Positions 25,068 through 33,734 of a stretch of 64,000 bases of DNA are shown here, piece by piece (the stretch's first letter is position 1; the number at the start of each line of letters is the position of its first letter). The DNA is taken from positions 3,206-67,205 of the forward strand of contig CAYNDH010000006.1 in the NCBI GenBank assembly GCA_964395665.1, read 5' to 3'. Source of the DNA: JAEZAF01 sp964395665 (lineage in GTDB: Bacteria > Chloroflexota > Anaerolineae > Aggregatilineales > Phototrophicaceae). The notes beneath the pieces were generated by a model. The model worked only from the letters and a program-made list of their open reading frames with translations, did not search any database and was not told the origin of the DNA. The position numbers were made by a program, and so were the translations under genes.

Positions 25068-26774
25068 CTAGGCATCGTAAGCGCTGGTGCGCTGAATGCG
25101 GAACTGGGCGACCGTCACCAGGAAAATCAGGGCGAACACCACCCATGCGATCGCCGATGCATAGCCGAAGTTAAAACGGAAGAATCCCTGATTGTAGAGG
25201 TAATAAACCGATGTCACCGCATTCTCAGGGATCGGCACCGCCGGAAACAGTGCATATGGTTCGTTGAAGACCTGTAGACCGGTGATGATCGTGGTAATCA
25301 TCACAAAAAAGGTCGTCGGCACCAGCAGCGGGATGGTGATATAGCGCAGCGTGCGCCAGCGATCTGCGCCGTCAATCGCGGCGGCCTCATACATCTCCTG
25401 CGGGATACCCTGAAGGCCGGCAAGGAACAACACGGTATTGAAGCCGACCACCTGCCATGCGGAGAGGATCACCATCGAGATCAGGACCGTTCCCGGCCCT
25501 GTCAGCCATGCAACCTGTGGATCAGGGATCTGCAGGCCGAAGCTGTTGAAGAAGCCGATCACGCCACTGATCGCATAATTGATAAACCCGATGGTCGGAT
25601 CATACAGCCAGCGCCAGATCAGCGCCGTCCCGACGACCGCCGCCACCGATGGCAGAAAATAAATCGCCCGAAAGAACCGCATCCCCGGCAGTTTCGAATT
25701 GAGGATGAGCGACAGTCCCAGCGCCGGGATGACACTCAGCGGGATCAACAGCAGACAGTACAGGATCGTATTACGCAGGCTGATCCAGAAAAGCGTATCC
25801 TTTGCCCCGATCACATAGGTCGTCCCGCCCAGATCAAAAGTGCCTAATACGGTATAGCCGAATGTCAGCGCGCTTTGCAGCGTCCCGCCGGATACTGCCT
25901 GCGGCCTGATCTCCAGTGCGAAAATATCCGCATAATTCCCCAGGCCGATGACCTCTGGAATCTGGCCGACGGTGCTGTTCGTGAAGCTCAGATAAAACGA
26001 CAACAGCAGCGGCCCGGCGAAGAACAGCACAAATCCGATGATATTGGGCGAGAGCATCATCCAGCCCTGCCATGCTGCCGCCTGTGCCTGTGTCTCGCCA
26101 AAATACTCGCCAGTTCTGAGCAAACTCCGAGCCAGCACCGTGAACATAATCAGCAGCACTGTCAGCACCCATGTCAGCGGACTGCTGTATGCGGACAGAA
26201 TTTGATTGGCAAGCGCCAGAACATTGGAAAAGAAAAGTACGGCGATCAGTGTGCCCATACCGAGCAGAATGCCGAAGGTCTCCAGCCGCTGCCCCACGCC
26301 GCCAGACAGATGTCCGCCGAGCCAGAAACAGCCGTAAGCAATCGGGAAGCCGATCAGCATCCATGGGTTCGCCATCAGCCCATCGACGATCAGTTCAAAG
26401 CTGAGGAAGAAGCCCCACAGATGCAGCAGGCCAACCGCACAGGCCACCAGCCCGATATATTGCAGCACCAGCGCGGCATAACGTCCGCTGACGCGACGCC
26501 GCCATAATTCGACGCTGCTGTAAATAGCAATCAGCGCCGGAATAACAGCAGCCCCGGCCAGAAAGATAATCACCGGACGGCCCAGCCGGACGAGCTGCTG
26601 AACCAGCGTGCTATCGCCTGAGGTGGCATCGCGCAGGCCGTAGAGATTCAATGCCAGCAGCACCGAGAGCAGTACGATACCGATATTGGCGAGAATGCTC
26701 GCCGGGATCACGACGGGCATTGAATGCGATTCGTCTGGTAATGCCCTTCGTATCACCTGATCCGTCGTGCCCAT
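25068..26774 (-). CDS. Sugar ABC transporter permease, MalF type, with extra N-terminal membrane domain
   Basis: 568 residues. The C-terminal about 330 residues are a MalF-like permease: AWQGWMMLSPNIIGFVLFFAGPLLLSFYLSFT, and an EAA loop EMYEAAAIDGADRWRTLRYITIPLLVP. The first about 230 residues hold roughly six additional hydrophobic helices not needed for transport in standard MalF-type subunits. It pairs with the downstream MalG-type subunit at the inner membrane. The upstream binding-protein gene is separated by about 360 bases that contain a MITE, so permease expression may be altered relative to the binding protein. Confidence 0.87.
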   Translation of the reverse strand: MGTTDQVIRRALPDESHSMPVVIPASILANIGIVLLSVLLALNLYGLRDATSGDSTLVQQLVRLGRPVIIFLAGAAVIPALIAIYSSVELWRRRVSGRYAALVLQYIGLVACAVGLLHLWGFFLSFELIVDGLMANPWMLIGFPIAYGCFWLGGHLSGGVGQRLETFGILLGMGTLIAVLFFSNVLALANQILSAYSSPLTWVLTVLLIMFTVLARSLLRTGEYFGETQAQAAAWQGWMMLSPNIIGFVLFFAGPLLLSFYLSFTNSTVGQIPEVIGLGNYADIFALEIRPQAVSGGTLQSALTFGYTVLGTFDLGGTTYVIGAKDTLFWISLRNTILYCLLLIPLSVIPALGLSLILNSKLPGMRFFRAIYFLPSVAAVVGTALIWRWLYDPTIGFINYAISGVIGFFNSFGLQIPDPQVAWLTGPGTVLISMVILSAWQVVGFNTVLFLAGLQGIPQEMYEAAAIDGADRWRTLRYITIPLLVPTTFFVMITTIITGLQVFNEPYALFPAVPIPENAVTSVYYLYNQGFFRFNFGYASAIAWVVFALIFLVTVAQFRIQRTSAYDA

Positions 26775-26925
26775 AAACTATTTCCTTGCATGAAAATTAG
26801 TTGGAATGATTTTAGTGACAGCCGTAGTTATCGGCTGCTGAAATAATTAAAAGGAGCGATGCAGCCTGTCTGATCACTGGTCGAGCCTGTCCAGCCCGCA
26901 CCGCTCCGGTGAAACGACAAACTTA

Positions 26926-27124
26926 GAACCTGTTTGGAAATTGGTTACGGGTGCGGACAGGGCGCCATTGCAAGCAATGCGGCCCTGTCCCTGCATTCAG
27001 CATGTGCATTTATGCACCGTGCATTTATGCACCTTGTAGGGACAACGCCTAAACATGCTTGCATGTCGTTGTCCGCTGTTTCCATAACATTCAGAGCAGG
27101 TTTTCTGAATATTCAAACAGGTTC
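26926..27124. mobile_element. MITE, about 199 bp, IS5/IS1031-like ends and TTA target duplication
   Basis: Terminal inverted repeats GAACCTGTTTG (26926-26936) and CAAACAGGTTC (27114-27124) are flanked by direct TTA duplications (26923-26925 and 27125-27127). A 3-bp TNA duplication is typical of the IS1031 group of IS5. No ORF for a transposase fits inside. Internally there are two large hairpins (GGACAGGGC...GCCCTGTCC and GGACAACG...CGTTGTCC with inner CATGC/GCATG) and two tandem copies of GTGCATTTATGCACC. It sits seven bases after the binding-protein stop, inside the sugar ABC operon. The remaining 26775-26925 shows nothing recognisable. Confidence 0.75.
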
Positions 27125-27133
27125 TTATACGAA

Positions 27134-28438
27134 TTACATGTCTTCTTCAGAGACAGTGAACAGCGGCGCGACGGTTTCGCAGATCGTGTCAGCGAAATCC
27201 TGCGCGCTCATCTCGCCGTTGAAGACCGCCGTGATCCCCGTGCCGTAAGCCTGATCAATAGCGGGCCAGTCACCGTAGAACAGCGGTGCTTCGGTGCGGA
27301 CATCCGCCGCCATGGTGCCGTCGATGAACGCCTGATTGTCTACGCCGCTGTCCGGCAGTGTCGCAAGGAACAGGTCAACCGCTTCCTGTGTCGCACGGCT
27401 GGGGATATTGGCGCCCAGACTGGCGATTTCACCCTGAATTTCGTCACTCGTCAGGCGCGTGACCAATTCCCATGCTTCTTCCGGGTGTGCGGTATTGGCA
27501 TTGACTACATACGCGCCCCAGAACAGCCAGTTGGTCGCCTCACCCGATGGACCGATGGGCAGCGGCGCCACATTCCAGTTGAAGCCAGCATTGGCTATCG
27601 TGCCGGGTGTCGCCCAGCGTCCATTCAGGAACATGCCCACACTTCCGGCAAGGAAAGGCGGTTCACTGTCGGTCCCCCACGGGACCGCTGCACCGCTTGC
27701 GAACAGACCAGCCGCAGTTTCCAGACCGGCGGCGGTCGCGTCATTATTCAGGCCGCAGGCGGTGTAATCTTCATTGAAGAAGCTGCTGCCCGCCGCGTTG
27801 ACGAAGTAGCCCCAGTTCGCCCACCATGCGTTCATGCCGAAGCCGTAGATCTCATCACTCAGATCGCTGATGGCCTCAGTCGACTCCACGAAACGATCCC
27901 ATGTCCAGTCATCGCCACCTGGGTAATCCAGACCTGCTTCATCAAACAGGTCGGCATTGTAATAAATGGCAAATGCCGAGACATCACGTGGCAGGCCCCA
28001 CAGCGCATCAGATCCTTCTTCAACCGGCGTCGTCAGGAAACCCATCGGGCCTTCGTAGAAGTTTTCCGCGCTGTATTCACTGTCCGCACTCGCCAGATTC
28101 GCAAGGTTGAGGATCAGCCCGGCCTGTGCAAAACGCGCAATATCCGTGCCCGGAATCCAGAAGACATCCGGCGCAGTCCCGGCTTCGATTTCAGTCACCA
28201 GCACGTCCTGATAGCTTGAGCTTTCAGATCCACCCGGCTCATAGACCAGCGCCACGCCATCCCATGCAGCGTCAAGCGTCTCGCTGGCAGCGGTGTAAAC
28301 ATCAATCTCCGCCTGATTATCCGGACGGGTACGCCAGCGCAGCGTCACTTCTTCATCCTGTGCATTGACCAGCACTGTGGACATCATCAGCAGCAGGGAG
28401 ACGATCAGCCCTGCATTCAGCATCATTCGCTTATTCAT
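27134..28438 (-). CDS. Sugar ABC transporter extracellular solute-binding protein
   Basis: 434 residues from ATG 28438, with AAAGGAG seven bases before; an upstream in-frame start lacks it. A signal peptide (MNKRMMLNAG then a hydrophobic stretch ending VNA-Q) is followed by a family 1-type binding protein (VTLRWRTRPDNQAE, GTAPDVFWIPGTDIARFAQAGLILNL, WGLPRDVSAFAIYYNADLFDEAG, the last a strong family marker). There is no lipobox, so anchoring is unclear. It delivers an unidentified sugar or oligosaccharide to the two downstream permeases. A LacI-type gene lies 116 bases upstream in the same direction. Confidence 0.9.
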   Translation of the reverse strand: MNKRMMLNAGLIVSLLLMMSTVLVNAQDEEVTLRWRTRPDNQAEIDVYTAASETLDAAWDGVALVYEPGGSESSSYQDVLVTEIEAGTAPDVFWIPGTDIARFAQAGLILNLANLASADSEYSAENFYEGPMGFLTTPVEEGSDALWGLPRDVSAFAIYYNADLFDEAGLDYPGGDDWTWDRFVESTEAISDLSDEIYGFGMNAWWANWGYFVNAAGSSFFNEDYTACGLNNDATAAGLETAAGLFASGAAVPWGTDSEPPFLAGSVGMFLNGRWATPGTIANAGFNWNVAPLPIGPSGEATNWLFWGAYVVNANTAHPEEAWELVTRLTSDEIQGEIASLGANIPSRATQEAVDLFLATLPDSGVDNQAFIDGTMAADVRTEAPLFYGDWPAIDQAYGTGITAVFNGEMSAQDFADTICETVAPLFTVSEEDM

Positions 28439-28554
28439 ATACAGCTCCTTTAAATTTCTATTCAATACAATTCAGCTTTATCTACAGGCAGCGGCGAATT
28501 GATCTTCTGTCTGGCACTCACCCCCCTTCACTTACAGACTGCGAACACTTGACA

Positions 28555-29568
28555 TCACGCGGGTGCAGCGGGTGCAGTAGAACCCCGAATGATTAACTGG
28601 GTGGGTATAACACACGGCTCTGCTGCTTTACCGTCCAGCAGGTCGAACAGTAAATTCGCTGCGGTCTGCCCCAGCAGCGGCGCCTGATTGCTGATCGTCG
28701 TCAACGGTGGAGCAAAGCTGGCAGCGGCGGGGATATCGTCGTATCCGATGACTGAAATATCATCCGGGACCTGTTTACCGAGTGAGCGAATATGCTGGAC
28801 TGCGCCCATCGCCATGCGGTCATTCAGGCAGAGCAGCGCGGTCAGATGCGGATGTTCATCCAGCAGCGTTTTTGCACCTTCAGCGCCGCTCGAAACAGAG
28901 AAATCGCCTTCGACAGCGGGCAGCGTGTCGTAATTGATCCCATGACACTCGGCCATGACGCGCATCCCGCGAAGCCGGTGGTGGATGGAGAAATTCAGGC
29001 GCTCATCGACCGAGATGATCCCGATCTGGCGGTGTCCCAGTTCAAGCGCATATCCCATCAGCTTTTCGCCCCCGCCGTAATCATCGGTGCGGACGCTGAA
29101 CTGTGTCTGATGATAGCCAATGGAGACACACGGCACCCCGCGCCGGTGTACCGGTTCAAGCACGGACGCCGCCGGGACATTATCCAGCGCGATGATGCCG
29201 TCCAGATAACCGCTCTGGACAAGGCGCAGATAACGATCATCCGGGCGGTCATTGCTCAGTCGTGGTGTACTAAGCAGCATGTTATAGCCGCGTGCGTAGC
29301 ACTCACTCTCAATCCCCTGCACTATATGCAGCACAAAGGGGTCGGTAAAGAGCAGGTCGTTGACGTAAGGGAACACCACGCCGATGATCTCTGTCTTGCC
29401 AGAGGCGAGTGCGCGTGCCGGGAGATTGGGCGTATAGTCCAGCACCTCGATGGCGTGCATCACCTTCTGACGCGTCTCTTCGGTGAAGTACGGCGTATTA
29501 GAGAGGACTTTCGAAACCGTCGCAGTCGAGACACCCGCGAGTTTCGCTACGTCGGAGAGAGTTGGCAC
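28555..29568 (-). CDS. LacI-family transcriptional regulator
   Basis: 337 residues from a GTG at 29568, chosen because AGGGA stands eight bases before it and the family start VPTLSDVAKLAGVSTATVSKVL follows at once; a TTG six codons earlier is less likely. The N-terminal helix-turn-helix has the hinge LPARALASGKTEIIGVV. The sugar-binding domain runs from about 60 to 330 (DGIIALDN, GHRQIGIISV, ALLCLNDRMAMGA, DDISVIGYDD). It probably represses itself and the sugar ABC operon downstream until an inducing sugar binds. A perfect LacI-type palindrome overlaps its own transcription start. Confidence 0.92.
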   Translation of the reverse strand: MPTLSDVAKLAGVSTATVSKVLSNTPYFTEETRQKVMHAIEVLDYTPNLPARALASGKTEIIGVVFPYVNDLLFTDPFVLHIVQGIESECYARGYNMLLSTPRLSNDRPDDRYLRLVQSGYLDGIIALDNVPAASVLEPVHRRGVPCVSIGYHQTQFSVRTDDYGGGEKLMGYALELGHRQIGIISVDERLNFSIHHRLRGMRVMAECHGINYDTLPAVEGDFSVSSGAEGAKTLLDEHPHLTALLCLNDRMAMGAVQHIRSLGKQVPDDISVIGYDDIPAAASFAPPLTTISNQAPLLGQTAANLLFDLLDGKAAEPCVIPTQLIIRGSTAPAAPA

Positions 29569-29601
29569 AATAAAAATCCCTGGCAATAAAAAATATCAGT
29601 T

Positions 29602-29657
29602 TAGTTAAGCGCTTAACTATCTATCAGGATAGTAATGACAAATCAGATGTTTGTCAA
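29602..29657 (-). promoter_or_regulatory. Promoter and LacI operator of the sugar regulator gene
   Basis: Minus strand: perfect TTGACA (29657-29652), 17-base spacer, TACTAT (29634-29629). Immediately downstream is an 18-bp perfect palindrome TAGTTAAGCGCTTAACTA (29602-29619) whose core TTAAGCGCTTAA has the central CG of LacI-family operators. A bound repressor would cover the transcription start, so autorepression is inferred. No second copy was seen before the binding-protein gene. Confidence 0.8.
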
Positions 29658-29702
29658 CAATTCCCATTGCAATGAGCGTCCAGCAACTACGCCGCCGTCT
29701 GT

Positions 29703-29730
29703 AATTAAGGTGTAATGTAACACATTAATT
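29703..29730. promoter_or_regulatory. 28-bp inverted repeat between lacI-type gene and diterpene cluster
   Basis: Near-perfect dyad: AATTAA (29703-29708) and GTGT (29710-29713) pair with ACAC (29720-29723) and TTAATT (29725-29730) around AATGTA, with one unpaired position per arm. It lies about 75 bases before the -10 of the diterpene cluster and 46 bases beyond the -35 of the lacI-type gene, so it may be an activator or repressor site for either. Confidence 0.45.
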
Positions 29731-29782
29731 GAGGTTTAGTGACAACAGACACCATTACTGTTAAATATTATGCGTTCTAAAA

Positions 29783-29811
29783 TTACAATAATTGTTACAT
29801 TTTGTTATAAT
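29783..29811 (+). promoter_or_regulatory. Promoter of the diterpene/phosphorelay cluster
   Basis: Perfect TATAAT (29806-29811) with TTACAA (29783-29788) 17 bases upstream, in an AT-rich stretch. The predicted leader to the ATG at 29881 is about 63 bases. Confidence 0.5.
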
Positions 29812-29880
29812 AATAGTGGGTATTTTCGCAACACAGCCCTACTCCGGACCACTACCCTATCTGATAAAACGGAAGAGGAC

Positions 29881-31377
29881 ATGGACAACCTAGAATATAG
29901 TTTTGATGTGCGTGAGGATCTTGTTGGCGAAATCGCTGCCCTGCTTCAGGATCTGGGCAAAGGCAAGATTCATGGAGTTGCTTATGATACCGCATGGATC
30001 GCCCGCCTTGCGCCCCGGTATCCCGGATACGAATTTGAAGACTCCATCGACTGGCTCCGCCATAACCAGCATGAAGACGGCACATGGGGTGCTTCGCAAC
30101 TGCAATATCATGACCGTTTCGTCTCCACCCTGGCGGCGATGATCGCGCTGCGGGAAACCGGCACCACGGCACGGGATGAACGGCTGGTACGGTGCGGTGA
30201 AAATGCCTTGTGGAAGCTGGCAACACATCTGGGCCGGGACGCCAGCGACACCGTAGGCTTCCCGATCATCTCAACCTCACTCGCACAGGACGCTGCCGAA
30301 CTAGGGCTGGATGTGCCGCGCTTCCCGATCCGCTACGGGACAGCCTACCGGCGGAAGGTGCAGGCACTTCTGGCGCAGTCCAACCGGGACTGGCGTTTTA
30401 ATGTCATCTCGTTCTCGTTTGAAGGTCTCTGGCGCGACATTGGAGAAGAAGATCAGGTACTGGAAGCGAATCATTCGGTGGCCAGCTCTCCAGCCGCGAC
30501 AGCCGCTTACCTGCTGAATTATCCGCATGAGGGTGCGCTTGAATATCTTAGAAGTGTCAGAGAGCCGGACGGCAGCATCCCCGCCTTCGCACCGAATGAC
30601 ATCTTCGAGATCGCATGGGCGCTGAATCATCTCCGCGAGATCGGCGCGGTTCACCCTGATATCCCAGCCGTGAAACAGGCGCTCGATCATGTGTGGGCAA
30701 GATGGTCGCCGGTTACAGGCGCGCACTATTCAAGCTATTTTCAGGTCCCTGATCTGGATATTACGGCGGCCTGCTTCAGCATCCTGCGCTGGGGCGGCTA
30801 TCCGGTCGAAGCTGATATTTTCGAATACTTCGAGATGGATGACCATTTCTGCAATTACCGCTACGAAACCAATCCATCCGCCACAGCGCATCTGCGGTTG
30901 TTAATCGCCTTACAGGACTGCCCGGAGCATCCCAAACACGGCGTCTGGATGGAAAAAGTCCTGACAGCGCTCCAGCGCTTCAACGAACAGGATGCACTGT
31001 GGTCGGATAAATGGCATACATCGCCTTATTACGTCAGCAACCTTGCCATCCGTGCGCTGCATGAACTGAACACTGAATTAGCCGCATCTTATATGCGCTG
31101 GATACTCAAAACGCAGAATCCGGATGGCGGCTGGGGCCATGGAGGGCATTCAACACCTGAAGAAACCGCCTACTGCATCGACTCCCTGCTGCTGTGGAAT
31201 CGTACTGTTGAGGCTGTTGATCCGGAAACCATTGAGAAAGGCGTAAATTTCTTGAGGGTTCACAATGATATTCAGCATTATACTTCATTGTGGATCAGCA
31301 AAGTCCTTTACACCCCACACAATATTGTAAAGTCGGTGATCCTAAGTGCATTGTTCCAGTACACGGAGTGGCGTTAA
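29881..31377 (+). CDS. Class II diterpene cyclase-like protein (Rv3377c/CPS type)
   Basis: 498 residues from ATG 29881 with GAAGAGGAC immediately before. Marks of class II diterpene cyclases: HGVAYDTAWIARL (31-43; compare SAYDTAWVA in plant CPS), DWLRHNQHEDGTWG (57-70), DKWHTSPYYVSNLAIRAL (376-393), a QW-type repeat NPDGGWGHGGHSTPEETAY (413-431) and SLWISKVLYTPHNIVKSVILSALFQY (469-494). The catalytic DxDD motif appears as DLDITA (291-296): the middle Asp that protonates the substrate is kept and the last Asp is Ile. It would cyclise geranylgeranyl diphosphate to a bicyclic diterpenyl diphosphate. Its stop overlaps the kinase start (TAATG), so the two are translationally coupled. Confidence 0.82.
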   Translation: MDNLEYSFDVREDLVGEIAALLQDLGKGKIHGVAYDTAWIARLAPRYPGYEFEDSIDWLRHNQHEDGTWGASQLQYHDRFVSTLAAMIALRETGTTARDERLVRCGENALWKLATHLGRDASDTVGFPIISTSLAQDAAELGLDVPRFPIRYGTAYRRKVQALLAQSNRDWRFNVISFSFEGLWRDIGEEDQVLEANHSVASSPAATAAYLLNYPHEGALEYLRSVREPDGSIPAFAPNDIFEIAWALNHLREIGAVHPDIPAVKQALDHVWARWSPVTGAHYSSYFQVPDLDITAACFSILRWGGYPVEADIFEYFEMDDHFCNYRYETNPSATAHLRLLIALQDCPEHPKHGVWMEKVLTALQRFNEQDALWSDKWHTSPYYVSNLAIRALHELNTELAASYMRWILKTQNPDGGWGHGGHSTPEETAYCIDSLLLWNRTVEAVDPETIEKGVNFLRVHNDIQHYTSLWISKVLYTPHNIVKSVILSALFQYTEWR

Positions 31378-32843
31378 TGTCAGCAATGACGACCTCACAG
31401 TCAGATGACCACCGCGAAAAACAGTCTACGATCACATTATGGTTACGCCCCCGGTCGAGAGACCGCGATGAAGCATTCCGCGAGCAGAGCATCCGCATTG
31501 CGATCGCTCTGGTGTGGCTGCTGGGTTCACTGAGCTTTATCCTCACGGTTTTTGTCTATCAAAACCCGTGGGGGATCATCTCCCTGCCTACGCTGCATCT
31601 CTTTGCCATTGGCGGCTTCATGCTGGCGGCGTATTTCGTCTCGCGTGAGCATGTTCTCGCTGCTGCATGGTCGGTGGTCATCACGCTGATGATCGGATAC
31701 GTTGGCGTCCTGATTTTAGATCAGCAGAATTACACCAACCTGTTTAGCGGCATCCCGATGAGTATGTTCGTCGTCATCGTCGGCGCACTCGTCCTTCCGC
31801 GCCATGCGATCTTTCCTGTCAGCATCGCGGCGGTGATCGCTTACGGTGTGGCGATGGCGCTGTCACAGCCAGCAGAGGCAGACCAGCCCGGATATAACCT
31901 GTCACAGGCGATTTTCACGGCGGTGTTGTTTGTCCCGGCGGTCGGAGCTGTGCTGTACCGCCTGCGGACGGAATTCGACGCCCGCCTTGAAGCGATGCTC
32001 AATTCTATTCGACAGGCGGAACTGGCCCAGCAGCAGGCAGAAGAAGCACGCCAACACGCAGAAATCAACCGGCAGAGAGCTGAAGAATCAGACCGGGCTA
32101 AATCCCAGTTTCTGGCGAATATGAGCCATGAATTACGCACGCCGCTCAATGCCATTATCGGCTACAACGAAGCGATGCTTGGCGGCATGGTCGGGGGCTT
32201 TTCAGACCATCAGACCAAGCTGCTCGGTCATATGCAGCATAACAGCCGCCGCCTGCTGGGGCTGATTAACGATATTCTGGACCTCTCCAAGGTCGAGTCC
32301 GGATCACTTCAGGTCTTTTTAGCGCCGATGTCTCCCCAGAAAGTCATTCAGGACACCGTGGAAAGCCTGCGGAGTCTGGCGACCGAGAAGAACATCGCAC
32401 TGGATGTGCAGTTTTCCGATGCTGTGCCGGAAGTGGTCCTGTGCGATGCCAACAAGTTACAGCAGGTGCTGGTCAACATCGTGAGTAATGCCATCAAATT
32501 CACGGATACCGGTGGTGTCACGGTCGATGTCGGCATCGTCGATACCAGCATCTGGAAATTTGAAGTGCGTGATACCGGCATCGGTATGCCCCCCAATGCA
32601 GTCTCATATATCTTCGAACCCTTCCAGCAGGTAGACGGCACCGATAAGCGTAAATACAAGGGGACCGGGTTAGGTCTCGCGATTACCAAACGGCTGGTCG
32701 AGCGGCTTGGCGGTTCCATCAGCGTGGAGTCTGAATACGGAAAAGGGACAACGTTCTTCATTACCCTGCCACGTGCCTATGTCCCAGCCGACAATCCAAA
32801 ATCTGAAAACGAAGACATCCTAGTCAAGGAAACGGACCAATGA
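31377..32843 (+). CDS. Membrane sensor histidine kinase
   Basis: 488 residues from ATG 31377, overlapping the cyclase stop by one base, with GGAG upstream; an earlier in-frame ATG would lie deep in the cyclase gene. Five or six membrane helices (about 40-195) have no large periplasmic domain. A coiled coil rich in Gln/Ala/Glu (about 200-240) is followed by HisKA with H251 in SHELRTPLNAI, and a HATPase_c domain with N, G1 (DTGIGM), F and G2 (GTGLGLAITKRLVERLGG) boxes. It probably senses a membrane-associated or lipid signal and phosphorylates the receiver encoded immediately after (ATGA overlap). Confidence 0.92.
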   Translation: MSAMTTSQSDDHREKQSTITLWLRPRSRDRDEAFREQSIRIAIALVWLLGSLSFILTVFVYQNPWGIISLPTLHLFAIGGFMLAAYFVSREHVLAAAWSVVITLMIGYVGVLILDQQNYTNLFSGIPMSMFVVIVGALVLPRHAIFPVSIAAVIAYGVAMALSQPAEADQPGYNLSQAIFTAVLFVPAVGAVLYRLRTEFDARLEAMLNSIRQAELAQQQAEEARQHAEINRQRAEESDRAKSQFLANMSHELRTPLNAIIGYNEAMLGGMVGGFSDHQTKLLGHMQHNSRRLLGLINDILDLSKVESGSLQVFLAPMSPQKVIQDTVESLRSLATEKNIALDVQFSDAVPEVVLCDANKLQQVLVNIVSNAIKFTDTGGVTVDVGIVDTSIWKFEVRDTGIGMPPNAVSYIFEPFQQVDGTDKRKYKGTGLGLAITKRLVERLGGSISVESEYGKGTTFFITLPRAYVPADNPKSENEDILVKETDQ

Positions 32844-33211
32844 GTACTCGTCCCATCACTGTTCTGCTTGTTGATGATGATCCCGATGTACAGAACGTTT
32901 TTGAAATCATGATGCGGCATTACAAGCTGTCGTTTAATATCGTCGGGGATGCAGAAACCGCACTGGATTATCTGCGGGCGCACACACCCGATGTCGTCCT
33001 GATGGATATCTTTCTGCCGGGGATGGATGGCTATCAGGCACTTGACCGCATTCGCGACTCTTCGATTGCATCATCGAGTCGCATCATCGCGACAACGGCC
33101 TATTACACCAATGATACACGGGAAGAAGTGATCCAGCGCGGATTTGACGGTTATCTTCCTAAGCCGTTTGATGACGGTCTCGTAGGATACCTGCGCCAGC
33201 TCTCCACTTAA
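32840..33211 (+). CDS. Stand-alone receiver (response regulator), partner of the kinase
   Basis: 123 residues, a single CheY-like receiver: acidic VDDDP (11-15), phospho-acceptor D56 in LMDIFLPGMDGY, Thr in ATTAYYT and Lys in LPKPFDD. No output domain, so it relays phosphate or acts by protein contact. Its start overlaps the kinase stop by four bases. Confidence 0.9.
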   Translation: MSTRPITVLLVDDDPDVQNVFEIMMRHYKLSFNIVGDAETALDYLRAHTPDVVLMDIFLPGMDGYQALDRIRDSSIASSSRIIATTAYYTNDTREEVIQRGFDGYLPKPFDDGLVGYLRQLST

Positions 33212-33325
33212 GCATTGATGTTTTTGCTTTAAGCTGTAAATGTAATCGTAAAACCGAAGCATTACAGGTAAAGTGGACCGGGATTTAATGGAATAGTCAA
33301 TTCGCTTCAGCAGTAGAGGTGAGGT

Positions 33326-33721
33326 ATGCACGAACTGTCAGACTGGCGAGTATTGGTCGTTGATGATGAACCGGATAATCTCGGCGTTATCGAGTTGGTT
33401 CTGCGCTTCTACAAGGCTGGCGTGCGAACGGCTGCATCAGGCGCTGAATGTCTGCGGTTAATGGAAGCAGAGGTACCAACCCTGCTGCTCGTGGACATCC
33501 AGATGCCGGAAATGTCAGGGCTGGAACTGCTGGAGAAAATCCGGGAAAATGCCAACTGGCGGGATATCCCGGTCGTCGCCGTCACTGCTCATGCCATGCA
33601 GGGCGATTCAGACCGCTTCACGAAGGCCGGTTTTGATGGCTACATCCCCAAGCCCATCAGTCCGATGACGTTTGTCAATGAACTGAAGCCCATTGTCGAT
33701 GCTAAAGTCAAACCGCTGTGA
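33326..33721 (+). CDS. Second stand-alone receiver protein
   Basis: 131 residues, single receiver domain: VDDEP (12-16), D57 in LVDIQMPEMSG, AVTAHAMQGD and YIPKPISP. It lacks an output domain. GAGGTGAG precedes the ATG. The 114 bases before it carry a TGTAAT...ATTACA dyad (33241-33246 / 33261-33266). The Rv3378c-like gene starts 13 bases after its stop, so this receiver is within the diterpene transcription unit. Confidence 0.9.
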   Translation: MHELSDWRVLVVDDEPDNLGVIELVLRFYKAGVRTAASGAECLRLMEAEVPTLLLVDIQMPEMSGLELLEKIRENANWRDIPVVAVTAHAMQGDSDRFTKAGFDGYIPKPISPMTFVNELKPIVDAKVKPL

Positions 33722-33734
33722 GTAAAGTGATTCA

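Noticed and set aside
27059..28219. Plus-strand open frame, 386 codons
   Set aside because: Antisense to the solute-binding protein and running into the MITE; composition is shadow-like.
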